Below, in pieces: positions 9,817 to 21,837 of a DNA stretch of 64,000 nucleotides; position 1 is the stretch's first letter; each line of letters opens with the position of its first letter. The stretch is from Chimonanthus salicifolius. Its lineage: Eukaryota; Streptophyta; Magnoliopsida; Laurales; Calycanthaceae. The stretch lies in NCBI GenBank assembly GCA_013350335.1, contig CM023539.1:12276302-12340301 (forward strand), in the 5' to 3' direction. The translations under genes and the position numbers were made by a program. The notes under the pieces were generated by a model. It was not told where the DNA came from. It saw only the letters and a program-made list of their open reading frames with translations, and ran no database searches.

Positions 9817-12800
9817 GAGCAAGGGATCCAAAGGCAAACTATGCAGAAACAAAAGAAGAGATGCTGTTGATGGCACAAGTGGATTTTAAGGGGGCTGAGA
9901 TGGAGTACATCTGGTTCCTTGACTCTGGCTGTAGCAACCATATGTGTGGCAGAAGGGAAATATTTATCGAGTTGGATAACAACTTCAGAGAGTCAGTGAA
10001 GCTGGGAAATGACTCTAGTCTCACTGTATAAGGCAAGGGCAAGGTTCGAATGGAGGTAAATGGGATTGTGCATGTGATTACAGAAGTCTTTTTGGTGCCA
10101 AATTTGAAGAACAACCTGCTCAGCATAGGCCAACTGCAAGAAAAGGGACTCGCAGTGCTCATACAACATGGAAAATGTAAGATCTTTCATCCAAGGAAAG
10201 GTCTAATCATGGAGACTGAAATGATGTATAATAGGATGTTTGCTGTGCTTGATCGCTGCCCACCAAAGGAACAAAAGTGTCTCTCTATGAAAACCACAGA
10301 TCAAGCAGACCTTTGGCATTGTCGATGTGGGCATCTCAGCTGGAATGGACTCAAAGTGCTTCAACAAAAAAACATGGTTGAAGGGTTACCAAAGTTCAAA
10401 GCTTCTCAGAAAGTGTACGAAGACTGCCTCGTGGGAAAACAACATCGTGATCCCTTTCCAAAGGAAAGCATATGGAGAGCCTCCAAAATTCTTCAGTTGA
10501 TACATGCTGACATATGAGGCCCGATAAATCCAATTTCGAATAGCAAGAAAAGGTATCTCATCACTTTATTGATCATTTCAGTCGAAAAACTTGGGTTTAT
10601 TTTCTGGTTGAAAAATCAGAAGCCTTTGCCACATTCAAAACTTACAAAGCCAGGGTTGAGAAGGAAACTGGTGCATTCACAAGGAGTCTTAGAACAGATC
10701 GTGGGGGTGAATTCACATCACACGAATTCATAAGTTTCTGTAATGAGAATGAAATTCAAAGGCAATTGACGACTGCCTATACTCCTCAGCAAAACGGTGT
10801 CGCTAAGAGGAAGAATCGAACCATTATGACTATGGTACGAAGCATGTTATCAGAAAAACAAATTCTTAAAACTTTTTGGCCTGAAGCAGTCAACTGGACA
10901 ATGCATGTGTTGAATCGAAGTCCAACCCTTGCCGTGAAGAGTAAAACACCTGAAGAAGCTTGGAATGGGCGCAAACCATCAGTAGATCATTTCAGAATCT
11001 TTGGATGCATATCCCATGTTCATATACCTGACAACAAAAGAATAAAGCTTGATGCCAAAAGTCTTAAATGCATATTGCTAGGGGTAAGTGAAGAATCTAA
11101 AGCTTGTAGAATGTTTGATCCTATTTCAAAGAAAACTATTGTAAGCCGAGATGTGGTATTTGAAGAAGATTAATAATGGAAGTGGAATGACAGTCACGAG
11201 CAGGCCATTTTGGCTAATTTTGAATGGGAATCGAATGAAGAAACAAACACAGAAGATGAAGGAAATGGAGAGGGGTCCGAAGCTGGTGAAGACATGGGAA
11301 ACAATGAGTCTAATAGCAGTGACTCATTAGAAGAAGGAGATACCACAAATGAAGACAGTCCATCTCACGAAGGACGAACACAGAGGCCACCAACTTGGAT
11401 GAGAGACTATGAAACTGGTGCAGGACTCTCTGATGGAGAAAGTGTGAACTTGGCTCATCTAGCCTTGTTTATTGAAAGTGATCCCCACTACAAATGATGA
11501 TGCCGTGAAAAGTGAAAGGTGGAGGCAAGCAATGAATCAGGAAATTGAAGCAATTGAGAGGAATGATACGTGGGAACTAATGGATCTTCCATCAGGGGGA
11601 AAAATCATTGGAGTAAAGTAGGTTTTCAAGACAAAGCTCAATGAGAATGGGGAAGTGGACAAGTACAAGGCTCGGCCAGTTGCTAAGGGATATTGTCAAC
11701 GATATGGGGTGGATTACGCTGAAGTGTTCGTACCAGTGGCCCACTTGGATACAATTCGAGTAGTTATTTCACTTGTTGTACAAAAGGATTGGATGATCTA
11801 CCAACTCGACGTCAAATCAGCGTTTATGCATGGAGAGATTAATGAAGAAGTTTTTGTTGATCAACCACCTGGTTACGAACAGAAGGGGAGGGATCCAAGG
11901 TGTATCGTCTCAAAAAGGCGCTGTATGGACTCAAACAGGCTCCACGAGCCTGGTACAGCCGTATAGAGTCATACTTCATCAAGGAAGGCTTCAACAAATG
12001 CCTTTAGGAGCATACTTTGTTCACTAAGACAGCGGATGGAGGTAAAATTTTGATTGTATGTCTTTATGTTGATGACCTTATTTTTACTAGGAATGATGAG
12101 GTTATGTTCGAGAAATTCAAGAAGTCCATTATGGTGGAATTTGATATGACCGATCTCTGCAAAATGAGGTACTTCCTTGGTATTGAAGTGATGCAAAAAA
12201 CAGATGGCATTTTTATCAGCCAACGGAAGTACACTCAAGAAGTGTTGGAGAGATTCAACATGGATCAGTGCAACTTAGTGCATAATCCAATGGTTCCTGG
12301 ATTTAAACTCACACGGGATGAAGAAGGAGTGGGAGTCGATGGCACTCTTTACAAGCAGATGGTGGGAAGCCTCATGTATGTAACTACCACACGCCCTGAT
12401 CTAAAGTTTAGTGTGAGCTTAATTAGTAGATACATGGAGTGTCCCACTGAGTCTCATTTGTTGGCAGCAAAAAGGATTCTAAGGTATGTGAAGGGCACAG
12501 TTGGTTTTGGAGTGTTCTACAAGAAGGGAGGAAATGAAGAGTTCATTGGCTACACGGACAACAATTATGTTGGTGATTAGGATGACAGAAAGAGCACTTC
12601 AGGTTATGTTTTTATGAATTCATGTGCAGTATCGTGGTCCTCAAAGAAGCAACCAGTGGTTACTCTTTCCACCACCGAAGCGGAGTTCATTGCTGCAGCT
12701 TCAAGTGCGTGCCAAGCTGTATGGTTAAGAAGAATTTTGAAAAGTTTAAATCAAGTGCAAACTAATCCTACAGTGGTATATTGCGACAACATCTCAGCCA

Positions 12801-12964
12801 TCAAGCTCTCGAAGAATCCAGTGATGCATGGTAGGAGCAAGCACATAGATGTATGCTTTCATTTTCTTCGAGATTTGGTCAACGATGAAGTAGTGAAGCT
12901 GTTACAGTGTTCTACCCAGGAGCAGATTGCAGACATCATGACCAAACAATTGAAGCATTTCTGA
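9813..12964 (+). pseudogene. Copia pol (protease, integrase, RT, RNase H), multiply disrupted
   Basis: Domains in order: retropepsin (WFLDSGCSNHM, about 9916), a pre-integrase zinc region (about 10310-10440), integrase core (10520-11170), RT (11560-12130) and RNase H (12530-12960, ending near ADIMTKQL). The integrase block PQQNGVAKRKNRT has Lys where the catalytic Glu is expected. The RT box YVDD at about 12066 is intact, as is the 'SAFMHGEINEEV' block before it. Breaks include TAA at about 10029, TGA at about 10516, a shift near 10560, TAA after 11170, TAG at about 11620, shifts near 11900-12010 and TAG at about 12578. No functional polyprotein can be made. Confidence 0.92.
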
Positions 12965-13030
12965 AGCTGCGAAGTTTAATGGGTGTCTGCGAATACCCTG
13001 GAATAAACTGAATGTCAATGGCATTCAGTT

Positions 13031-13040
13031 TAAGGGAGGA
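13031..13040 (+). other. Polypurine tract of the copia element
   Basis: TAAGGGAGGA directly abuts the 3' LTR start (TGATGAAG). This is the expected plus-strand priming site. Confidence 0.85.
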
Positions 13041-13349
13041 TGATGAAGTTGTTAGGATTTCCTAGCTGTTGGGCTTAGGGTTCCTTATTTTTAGGGCTTA
13101 TTCCAAGTAGAGCTAATAACCCTTCTATACTTGAGGGACAAGGTTGTTTAATTTCTCTTTAAGACTTAGTCATGAACCACAATTCTAGGTCCTGTAAAGT
13201 CTTGGTTTGTTATTTCCATTCTTGGTTTGATGTAAGGCTATTTTTAATGGCCATAGTTAATGTTTGAATCTAATGAGAATTATCCCAGCTTTCTGGCGTA
13301 ATCAAACTTTACATTTACAAAGCTCTTTGTCATTCTTTTGGTTTTAACA
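13041..13349 (+). repeat. 3' LTR of the copia element
   Basis: 309 bp, TGATGAAG to TTTTAACA, followed by the target duplication CATCT at 13350-13354. Confidence 0.93.
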
Positions 13350-13354
13350 CATCT

Positions 13355-14509
13355 TTCTCCTCCTTATTCAGTGGATTCCGAATTTCTTCTTCTTCTTCTC
13401 TACTTCATATTTCTTCCTCTCTTCCCTCTTCTCTGACTCTCAGTCGTCCTCTTTGTTCTTCTATTTCTCTCTCTGTCTTCTCTGCATCTCAGCCTCGCCT
13501 AACCACCACCGCCTCTCCACTGAGATCCACCCGTCTTTTAGTTCGCCCAGCCTTCACCCGAGACCACTTCCAAACCATGTTGCCAGCCCTTTCAAGCACC
13601 GACCCAAACCGTCCATGCACTCCATCCTTCCCTTCCCTGCTGTTGACTGAACCCAGAATTCAATGCCTCTGTGCTCTCCACTTCCTTCGTTTAATTCCTT
13701 CCCAAGGCCATTTGACCCCACCAAACCTTGCCAGCATGATGTTCCTTATTTTTATTAAAAGAAAGGCAAAACCACAAACATGTTCCTTGGTTGCCACCAT
13801 GCCCATGAGTTGTCCCATTCAATTGTGGAGCCACTTTCCCTTGCCATGATTTGACCAGATTTGACAAGGTTCCATCAATTCCCATTGACTGAATGGTCAT
13901 TTTTATTGATCGATCTTACCCGCTGCGTCAAAAAGACATAGTAGATTGTAGAGTGACTGATAGTATAATTTATAATAACGTCAAGTGGAGAGAAAGAACT
14001 CGTTAAATTGACTCCAGATAAATAAGATTTTGTTCTTTGATGATAATGATTCAAATTTCATGGAGAACGCTCCAGAGAGGTCATTTATGTAAGTAGCCTA
14101 TTTTATATGAAATTGTTATATAATTTAGAGATATTTAAGAAGGATATAGATTAAGATTAAGTTTTGTATTCATCTTCTAAGACATCATTTATATGTATCT
14201 TAGAATTTGAAATTTCAATTATTTGACTTCTGAATCACTCAGTAATTAAAATCATATGATTAGAATGGCAGTGAAATTTATCTCCAAAATGCCTCACTAT
14301 TGTTGAATTTACAATTTAGTTCACATGTTTCATTTGAATGGCTTGAATTTATCACATGCGCATTCTAGATATCTATGTTATGACTAAAATATTCTAAGAG
14401 AACAACTAGTATAATGAGCATGCTCTACACTTGGTGTCCATTTAAATTTCCAATAGATCAAATCGATCACTTTATATTGCAACTCCACACCATCTAATGG
14501 AAAAACATG
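13355..14509. other. Non-coding interval, pyrimidine-rich then AT-rich
   Basis: 13360-13600 is rich in TC/CT runs and 13900-14509 is AT-rich. Overlapping open frames at 13453-13849 are rich in Ser/Pro/His because of this base composition and match no family I know. I do not call a gene. Confidence 0.4.
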
Positions 14510-14795
14510 AGTACCTTCTGAACGCATCCATTGGATCCACTATAGTCTCTATTGATATCATTAATATCGCTCAATATTAAAAAAAAATCAGTACTTCATT
14601 CCGCCGATATCGGCTATAATATCTGCCGATATTTGAAATATCAACCGATATCACTCGATATTCTTTTCTCTCTTTTTTTCCCAGTTTTTTTTAAATAAAA
14701 AAGCCAAAAATGGAAAACAACTAATATTTCAAAAAACAGAGGAGAAAGAATAATATCGGCCGATATCATTAAAAATTGATATTTACACCTCTAAT
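14510..14795. repeat. Degenerate relative of the GGCCGATAT hAT-type element
   Basis: The interior has the same palindromic TATCGGCCGATATC-type repeats, a poly-T/poly-A stretch and a 'gaggagaaagaataatatcg' segment also seen at 4451-4480. The right end resembles a decayed terminus (ACACCTCTA), but no left end or target duplication could be matched. Confidence 0.6.
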
Positions 14796-15082
14796 TTTGA
14801 TCATGAAAATCAAGTAACTAAAAATTGCCATTTTGAGCACATGTTAGGCAGACTATGAGATTTCTCCATTTTAAAGGACTAAACTCGTATTTGATTGACT
14901 TCCCTCTTAGAAAATTCATGAACTTGCATCTCTCTCTTAGTGCTTTATCATTGTGTTGTCCATCAACAACTATTGTAAAATTTGGCATTATGTCGAACCA
15001 TGGAAATTTGATGCTTTTGTTGTTTGCATCAAAATCTCTATTTAAGTTGAAAATGAACAAAAAAGTTGTCTCATCGAGTGTG

Positions 15083-15159
15083 GATTATAGATAAACACAA
15101 ATATAGAAACCTAATCACATAATAATTCTTTATGCTAAAATCCTAATTATATTCCAACA
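15083..15159 (-). repeat. Truncated 3' LTR of the minus-strand non-autonomous element
   Basis: Matches the U3-side end of the LTR at 19364-19573 (shared 'agataaac.caaatatagaaacctaatcac' region) up to CCAACA. Similarity stops near 15083, leaving about 130 bp of the LTR absent. Confidence 0.75.
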
Positions 15160-15173
15160 CGCCCCCGCAAGAT
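15160..15173 (-). other. Polypurine tract, minus strand
   Basis: On the minus strand the sequence ATCTTGCGGGGGCG abuts the LTR start TGTTGGAA, as expected for a plus-strand primer site. Confidence 0.75.
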
Positions 15174-15579
15174 GAAGCGTGGATTAACGCGAAACTTAGA
15201 ACATGAAGAAATGGAAAGTGAACTGCAAAAGAGGCACACCGACTGGCCACGAAGATTTGTTGAAGAAACAACACACTGATTTGCTGTAAAACTTGGTTGA
15301 AGAGGCAGCGTTGACTGGCTGCAAAATGACAGGCGGTGAACACAGATGGCGGCCTGAAACTGAATGGCACGGACGACGACAGTGGCTGTAAATCAATTGT
15401 TCAGCAAAACAATAATCATAATAAGCGATAAATACAGGCAACGAATAGCTTGAAAAACCAAGGGCATATTAAATGCTAAAAAAGGCTGAAGCCATCACAT
15501 CGATCAATCAGATCGGAAATGCAGCAAACAAAAGAAGTTGAAGCCATAAAGGCCAGCGAGTAAAAGGCTGTAGCCATAA

Positions 15580-18039
15580 TGTAATGACCCGTTCCGAAAT
15601 TTTAAATTTTCGGATCTCCGAGTTGTTTTCGAGACCATGGTAGCAGTGAGGAGAGTGTGGACACCGTGGTGGGCCCAATTTGTCTGTTTTCGAGTTCGGG
15701 AACTCGAAGGACATTTTGAGAATTTTGTAATTATTGTATATTTATCATGAAAATTTATCCAAAAGTCACAAGCTTTCTCGTTCGACGTTCGGTATTTGAG
15801 ATTTTTTTTCGACTTTTCAATCCTATCTTCTTACTCATTTGAAAAGAGTTAAGAAAAAAAAAAAGGCTGAAAAACCGTAACCCTTTTAAACCCCTCTTTC
15901 CGTGGCACTGTAGCCGCTTGTACCACACTGCCGCTGCACCCCAATTGGCGTTTTCCCTCTCTCTCTCTCTCGCCTCCTTCATCTTCTTCTCTTCTTCTTC
16001 CCACTCTCGGACCGAGCCGCACATTGCTGACGACCTTCAGGCCGTGCTCCAGCAGCCGGATCTCTGCCTCTAGCCGTTGGGTCTCTCCCTGTCCGGTCGA
16101 TTCCAGGTGTTCTTCTTCTCAATACCCTTTTTCTCATTCCTTTCCCTGGTCTTTTATCGGTTCTCCCTTGTTCTTACTCGATTTTCCTTGTTTTCCTTCC
16201 TTTTCTCGGTTTTCCCTTGCTTTTGCGCGATTTTTTCTGATTTTTCTCTTCCTTTCCCGGTTTTCTATGGCTTTTCTTGGATTTTTCCCTCCCTTCATCC
16301 CCTTTCCCCAACTCAGTTGGGAAATTGAGTTGGCTCAGTCGAGTCTTCGAGTAGACTCAGCTCAGGCCCCCGAGTTAACCCAACTCGAGTCCTGTCTGGG
16401 CCAGCCAGGCTTAGACTTCATCCAGCCCAGTCCAGGCCTAGCGGATTAGTACGGGTCTGGCCCAGCTCATCTAGGTCCAGCCCAAGCCCAGCGGACTAGT
16501 TCGGGTCCGACCCAACTCGTCTTGGTCCGGCCCAGGCCCAGCAGACTAGTTCTGGCCCGACCCAACTCATCTTGGCCTAGCCCACTTCTGGTAGGCCCGG
16601 CACACCTCTCTAGACCGTTTTCAAGCCCAGTTTGGCCCGTTTTGGGCCTGGCCCAATTTTAGGCCCGTTTTCTCTCCGGCCTCTTTTTAACCTGTTTTGT
16701 CATATTACTCATCCGTTCCACTTTGTTTTGTCAGATTGAGCTCCCTTCGACCCTTCAAGCCGTTTACTCGCTTTGGACTTCGACGCCACACACAATGTGA
16801 TGGGATTTAATACTGTTTTAGCATGCACTTGCATACATTAACCCGTTATTGTTGGACATGGAGCGACTTGAGTGTAACCCTCTATTTATATAGCCACTCG
16901 GTAAGGGAAAACTATTGAAATATGTATGTGGCAGATGGTCCGCTCGGGCGTACTCCTATTACCTATATGCACTTGTGGAGGATTTTAATTAGAAAACCTG
17001 GTAATTGAACGTAATATTTGAAATGGTTGATGATGCTTGGGTTGTTTATTCACTATATACTAATGAAGCCATGTTGAGTGTAGACATGCATGACTAAGTA
17101 ATTCATTATATACTTTTAACTCGCATGATGAACTATGCTGTTGATTTTGAATTGATAGTATAAGGACGTATCCTCATTGTTATACATGATCTTAACACCG
17201 TGTGCATGCATCGGAAAGACTATTCACATGTGTACATGCTTATGATGATGTGATGAATTGATTGTCGGGAGGACTTCCCCGTTACGCTCCGGCGGTCGAG
17301 AACCTCATATGAGATGAGAGTTTCCCCGTTGCGTTCTGGAGGTTGAGGTATTTACCTTTGAGATTGGCTTCCCCGTTATGCTCCGGCGGTCAAGACCCCC
17401 ATAGGAGATGCGGGTTTCCCCGTTGCATTCCGGCGGTTGAGGCATTGTATATTGTATGGTCTCCCGTTTATACTAGGAGGGAGACCTGAGTTGTTGGAGG
17501 ACCATTGAGAGTTATAGGGATGGGGTATTGGACGGGTTAGTGGGACCCTTAATTAATAGTACAGTTGAGTATCCACGGAAAGAGATGTTCATTCACTTAT
17601 GAAGTTTATTGCACATTATACATGTGATATATGACTATGTTGTTAATATGTGATATGTTTTATCCCTTCACTGGGCCGGTTTGCTCACCCTTTACCTTTC
17701 AGGTACCCCGATCACGGAAAGACCAAGTGGGTCCCTTGAGCAAGTACCGGGGGAGGACTAGTAGTGCATAGAAGTTTATGATCTGATCATGTTTTGAATT
17801 TGTGAAATCTTAGTTGTATGGACTCCTTATCTTATATTTGTTTGGATGACTATATAACTGCTTTTGATTAGTTTACACTTGTGGTTTTGTTATGTGCCTT
17901 AGTTCTGAACTTGTGGTTTGTTGAGCGGGAGGTAGTTACCCCATTTCAAAAAAAAAAAAAAAAATACCCGATGTACGTCTTTTGTGACTTTTTGAGATAT
18001 TTCAGAGATAACGCACCTGTAACGGGATGGGGCGTTACA
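15580..18039 (+). mobile_element. 2460-bp solo LTR, Ty3/gypsy type
   Basis: Starts TGTAATGACCCG and ends GATGGGGCGTTACA, with the perfect 5-bp target duplication CATAA at 15575-15579 and 18040-18044. It inserted into the minus-strand non-autonomous element, whose sequence resumes exactly after the duplication. A GGCCC/CCAGCCC-rich segment (16380-16690) and a tandem block near 17270-17450 are the main internal landmarks. There is no PBS, PPT or coding sequence, and short open frames at 15755-16449 are compositional. The same family occurs at 834-2296. Confidence 0.9.
17270..17450 (+). repeat. Tandem units in the solo LTR (CCCCGTTACGCTCCGGCGG core)
   Basis: About three units, each with 'ttccccgtt.cgctccggcggt' followed by 'gagatgagagtttcc' or 'gagatgcgggtttcc'. 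The arrangement is conserved with the family member at 1530-1705, so it is an old part of this LTR. Confidence 0.7.
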
Positions 18040-19351
18040 CATAAAATCCAGCAAACAATGGTTGTAGCCATAAAGACCAGCAAATAAAATGGCTGAGAAG
18101 ATCAATTTGTGTCCATTTCTCTGGCTTCAACAAAGTAGGAGAAGAAAGGCAAGTTGCGTTCCTTTCTTCAAAGTGTCGGTTTCTGTGAGTGTCCTCAACG
18201 ATGAGGGAAAAACGAAAGTAGGAGGAGAAGGCCAAGTTGCATCCTTTTTCTTCGATTCTCCCTCTTTCTTCTTCCCACAAATCTAGCAAATCGTGGAAAG
18301 AAGAAACAACAAAACGGAACTGACGGCTCATATCGGAGCATTAGGCTGAGAAACTACACATGAACTTGATGATAATGCACCAAAGTACCTTTGCACAATA
18401 ATATGTATAGACCTTTTCGAAGAACATGTCCAAATTAGCAATTGGTTCCACGTTCAAGCTTTCTCCAGTGAGAAGTCCAGATGGTAGCAGCGACTGAGGT
18501 GCTCAGATCTGATCTGAAATCTCAGAGACGATGATAACCTGTACAATCTCACAGACCAGATCAGATAAAAAATGATTGGAACCCATCAAAAAGTTGTATT
18601 ATTTTTTTTTTGGCAATGGAGTTCTAGGCAGCGGGGTTCAGATATGATCTGAAACAACGGTACAAGGGTGCAACAGATCTGCCATAGATCAGAATGACCC
18701 TAGAGCAGAACGGCGAGTATCGTCGCCGAAGAAGATGCAATTTCTGCAAATGGAGAAGCTTCAGGTGTGGGAGATCCGAGCAGCAACGTTGAAGTAGAAG
18801 CGTACGGGAATAAATAACAGATATGTTCTTCAATCTTCTCCGTCCAGATCTGTATTTAACCATTAGTTGGTGATGAGAACCAGATCTAAGGTTGTTGAGA
18901 TGCACGTCTGGAGGTGCAATGAATAACAGCGACAAGAGGGTTGCAAGGATATCATAGTCTGTTTTCTAATAGAGATGGAAACAGCAGAAAAAATAAAGAT
19001 CTGGGGGATACTTTACTGCTGCTCAGACGCACTTGTTAAAGAGAAAAGAGGACAGATCTAGACTTTCTGAGGGCAGATCTGTTGAACAAGACCCCTTGTG
19101 CAGAGAGGTTGGATGGTTGATGGCGTAAAACGCAGGAAGATCTGCTCTCTTCTTTCAGTTGTCGTACAAGAGACTCCAAGAAGGCAAACCCAAGTTGCCT
19201 GGTAAACATGACATATCCAAACGGGATAATGCAAATACGCGGGAAAGTCTGGATGCAGATATCCTTCCCTCCCTCTGCCGATATATCTCTTCCAGTAGAG
19301 GGAGAGAAGAAGAGGCTTGTTTAGTGAAGGATCACTCAATAGGATCTATTT

Positions 19352-19363
19352 TGGCTGATACCA
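19352..19363 (-). other. Primer binding site of the minus-strand non-autonomous element
   Basis: TGGTATCAGCCA on the minus strand, immediately after the LTR end TTTTTTACA. It matches the start of the initiator Met tRNA complement, with the last bases diverged. Confidence 0.75.
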
Positions 19364-19573
19364 TGTAAAAAATAAATAAATTGTATTATATTCAACTCTA
19401 AGCTATTAGATGTATTTGTAATAGCCTCTAGCCGACCCTAAGGCTATCACAATCATACTGAAACTCTTAACATAAGTCTAAACCAAATACATCTCTTATT
19501 AGAGATAAACCCAAATATAGAAACCTAATCACATAATAATTCTATATTCTAAAATTCTAATTATATTCCAACA
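19364..19573 (-). repeat. 5' LTR of the minus-strand non-autonomous element
   Basis: 210 bp, from TGTTGGAATATAATT (19573 downward) to TTTTTTACA (19364). Its partner is the truncated copy at 15083-15159. Confidence 0.8.
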
Positions 19574-20657
19574 TGGGATGTATAGACTAGCTTCATGTAG
19601 TATGGAGGACGAGTCTTCAATCCCACTTAGGAAGGTTTGAAAAGTGTGAGAATAAGATTTTCCAGACTTTATGGGGTATAGAGTTTTGTTTTAATTGTGT
19701 AGTGTGATATTGAAGAGTATGAGAACAGAAGCACCAAAACCTTCTCGGAAGAGTGTGGGTGCAAGTGGTGAGTAGTTGAATAGTTGTTAGGTTCGTTTTG
19801 AAACATATTTCGGTTTTATCTCTATAACGGAATGGTTCGACGTTTCGATTATTTCAGTCTTTCATTTTAGGAAAGACAACATAAATTTTAAAAAGTCAAA
19901 AAATATAAAGGATACGAAGACAATATTAAAAAATTATAAGTATATCCAAATTAATTTTTTTCATCAATTCAAACTAATCTACATAAATGAAAATATAAAT
20001 TGTCATTACATATCTACTTATGTTTGTAATCTCAATTCATAATAGTGTAATTATCAAATACTAATTCAAGAGCGTTTGAATTTTTAATCTAATAAGAATC
20101 AATTAAAAATTGAATTAGACAAAAACACCGAAGAATTACACTTGAATGCTCATTTTATTCAAAATTAAAGGTCAAGCTTAAAACACATAGGCACATCGGG
20201 TCTATTTCAATTTTTTTTTTTCATCAAAGTTTCGTTGTACGCATTAAAAATAAACCATATGAATTGAAAATAACTCAATAAAGTACAATTGGACCAAATT
20301 TCCGTTCAACATTCAATTTCTAACCATTTGATCTTACCAGTCAAATTCACCAGGCTTACTTGAATTAAGAATGTCTGCTCAGTTTGACCATTAAGATCAA
20401 GTGGCTTCATATTTCATTTTAGGATCAAATGTTTAGTAATTGTATCCCATGAATTCTATATTTTGGTTGTACGTTGGATTTTATGTGTATTAAAAAAAAT
20501 AAAAATAAAATAAAATTTGTAGAGAGGAATGGGTAGGGACAAGTGGCTTTGGCTGGAACAGTCCATGATGGAACCCGGTATTGGAGTTAGACCTATTCCT
20601 TCCATTTTTCAGCTAAATCCAAAATGTTCGTGCTTTTCTGGTCAAAATGGAACGGAA
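19574..20657. other. Non-coding AT-rich interval
   Basis: No coding sequence or element ends recognised between the non-autonomous element and the chromodomain element. Confidence 0.45.
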
Positions 20658-21398
20658 CTGACTGTAACACCCCGCCCTTTTCACTCTAATTTTCAGAGTT
20701 TATTTTTATTTTTTAAATATAATAATCAAGTGATCGAGTGGAGTGTCACGACGCGAGTTAAATTCGGATCTCTAAATCCGACCCTTAACTGGCCAAGCCC
20801 ATGTGCGTATGAACTAAGTCCATAAAACTGATCCGCACATGGTACATATATAACTTGCAGAATTAACTTAGTCTTAAACTAACTGGGGTTATAATAGATC
20901 CTAAGACTAATACATTTTTAACTTAAGATAGCAAAGTACAAGATTTATTTTCCAAAATTACCAAATAACCTTAGTCTACCATTCATTCCAAACCATCCAA
21001 AATAAAGCAAGCCATAGCATCTACCTAACTACTTATTACATGCCAACATAACTAATTACCAAATTACATTGTCCGAATTCAAATAACAAATCCATATATA
21101 GTCCATTCATGTCCATTCAAATCCATTAAAAATGCCCAAGCTCCTATGCTTGGTTTTCTTCTCGATCCACGTTCTTCCCTTTCCCTGCGTCATCCACTAA
21201 GGATATAGATAGGGCGTTAGATCAAGGCGCCCAGTAGTGTTTCCAAATAGGGCTACTACATGGTTAGTCAAAAAAAAATGCAAATAGTATAATAATAATA
21301 CATGTGTGACAAAATTCCATAAAAACATGCTATGAATGAAATGGACATGTAATGAGTCCCACCCATCACCATTCAACATAGCCATCACTTTACGGGAT

Positions 21399-21540
21399 TC
21401 TCATCGTCAAGGTAACCCACAGTGGTCTTTCGAACGCCCCGATGGAGTGTGGCCTCCGGATTCCTCCTGATGGGATTCTCATCATCAGGGTACCCCACAG
21501 TGGTCTTTCGGACGCCCCGACGGAGTGTGGCCTCCGGTTA
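21399..21540 (-). repeat. Two-unit tandem repeat in the chromodomain-element LTR
   Basis: Two units of about 75 bp sharing 'gggattctcatc.tca.ggta.ccc' then 'acagtggtctttcg' then 'acgccccga.ggagtgtgg'. The other LTR has the same block at 30325-30470, and a related three-unit block lies in the opposite orientation at about 61580-61800. Confidence 0.75.
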
Positions 21541-21837
21541 CAACACCATCATCCCATGCCATGCATGAGATGTCTATGCAAACATGTCATTTAGAAACAT
21601 AACTTTACAATCGTATAAGATATCAAAATCAACATAAAACAGCATATGGAATAGTGGTTACAATAAAGGTAGGAAACCTACCCTAGATTACTTTGTTTGA
21701 CCTTTCCTTTGAACCGTCTTTCGATCACGGCTTGTACACCGTTCTAGAAATCTGAACACCCTATGTACATGGCAGCAAGTTAACCATTTGACCCTATGAT
21801 TCTAATTTGATCTAAAACCCAAAAATCCACTTTGTGG

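Larger units (their letters stand above)
8642..13349 (+). mobile_element. Complete but decayed Ty1/copia LTR retrotransposon (4708 bp)
   Basis: The target duplication CATCT (8637-8641 and 13350-13354) and two 309-bp LTRs (8642-8950 and 13041-13349) fix the ends. A PBS for initiator Met tRNA follows the 5' LTR and a purine tract precedes the 3' LTR. Coding order is gag, protease, integrase, reverse transcriptase, RNase H, which defines copia rather than gypsy. Frameshifts and stops break it in many places, and the LTRs differ at roughly 5% of sites by eye, so it is old and immobile. Confidence 0.95.
15083..19573 (-). mobile_element. Non-autonomous LTR retrotransposon, minus strand, interrupted by a solo LTR
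   Basis: Read on the minus strand, a 210-bp 5' LTR (19364-19573, TGTTGGAATATAATT to TTTTTTACA) is followed directly by a PBS (TGGTATCAGCCA). About 1.75 kb of internal DNA follows, then a G-rich polypurine tract and a truncated 3' LTR (15083-15159) that starts with the same TGTTGGAATATAATTAG. The internal region has no gag or pol, only repeated 'tagccataaaggccagc'-like phrases, so the element must have relied on enzymes from elsewhere. The solo LTR at 15580-18039 landed inside it. The outer part of the 3' LTR is missing, so no flanking duplication can be checked. Confidence 0.8.

Noticed and set aside
13453..13900. Overlapping plus- and minus-strand frames after the copia element
   Set aside because: Ser/Pro/His-rich products of pyrimidine-rich DNA, no recognisable family, mutually overlapping.
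16024..16449. 141-codon plus-strand frame in the 2.46 kb solo LTR
   Set aside because: Phe/Ser/Pro-rich low-complexity translation of TTTTCC-rich DNA inside an LTR; no domain.
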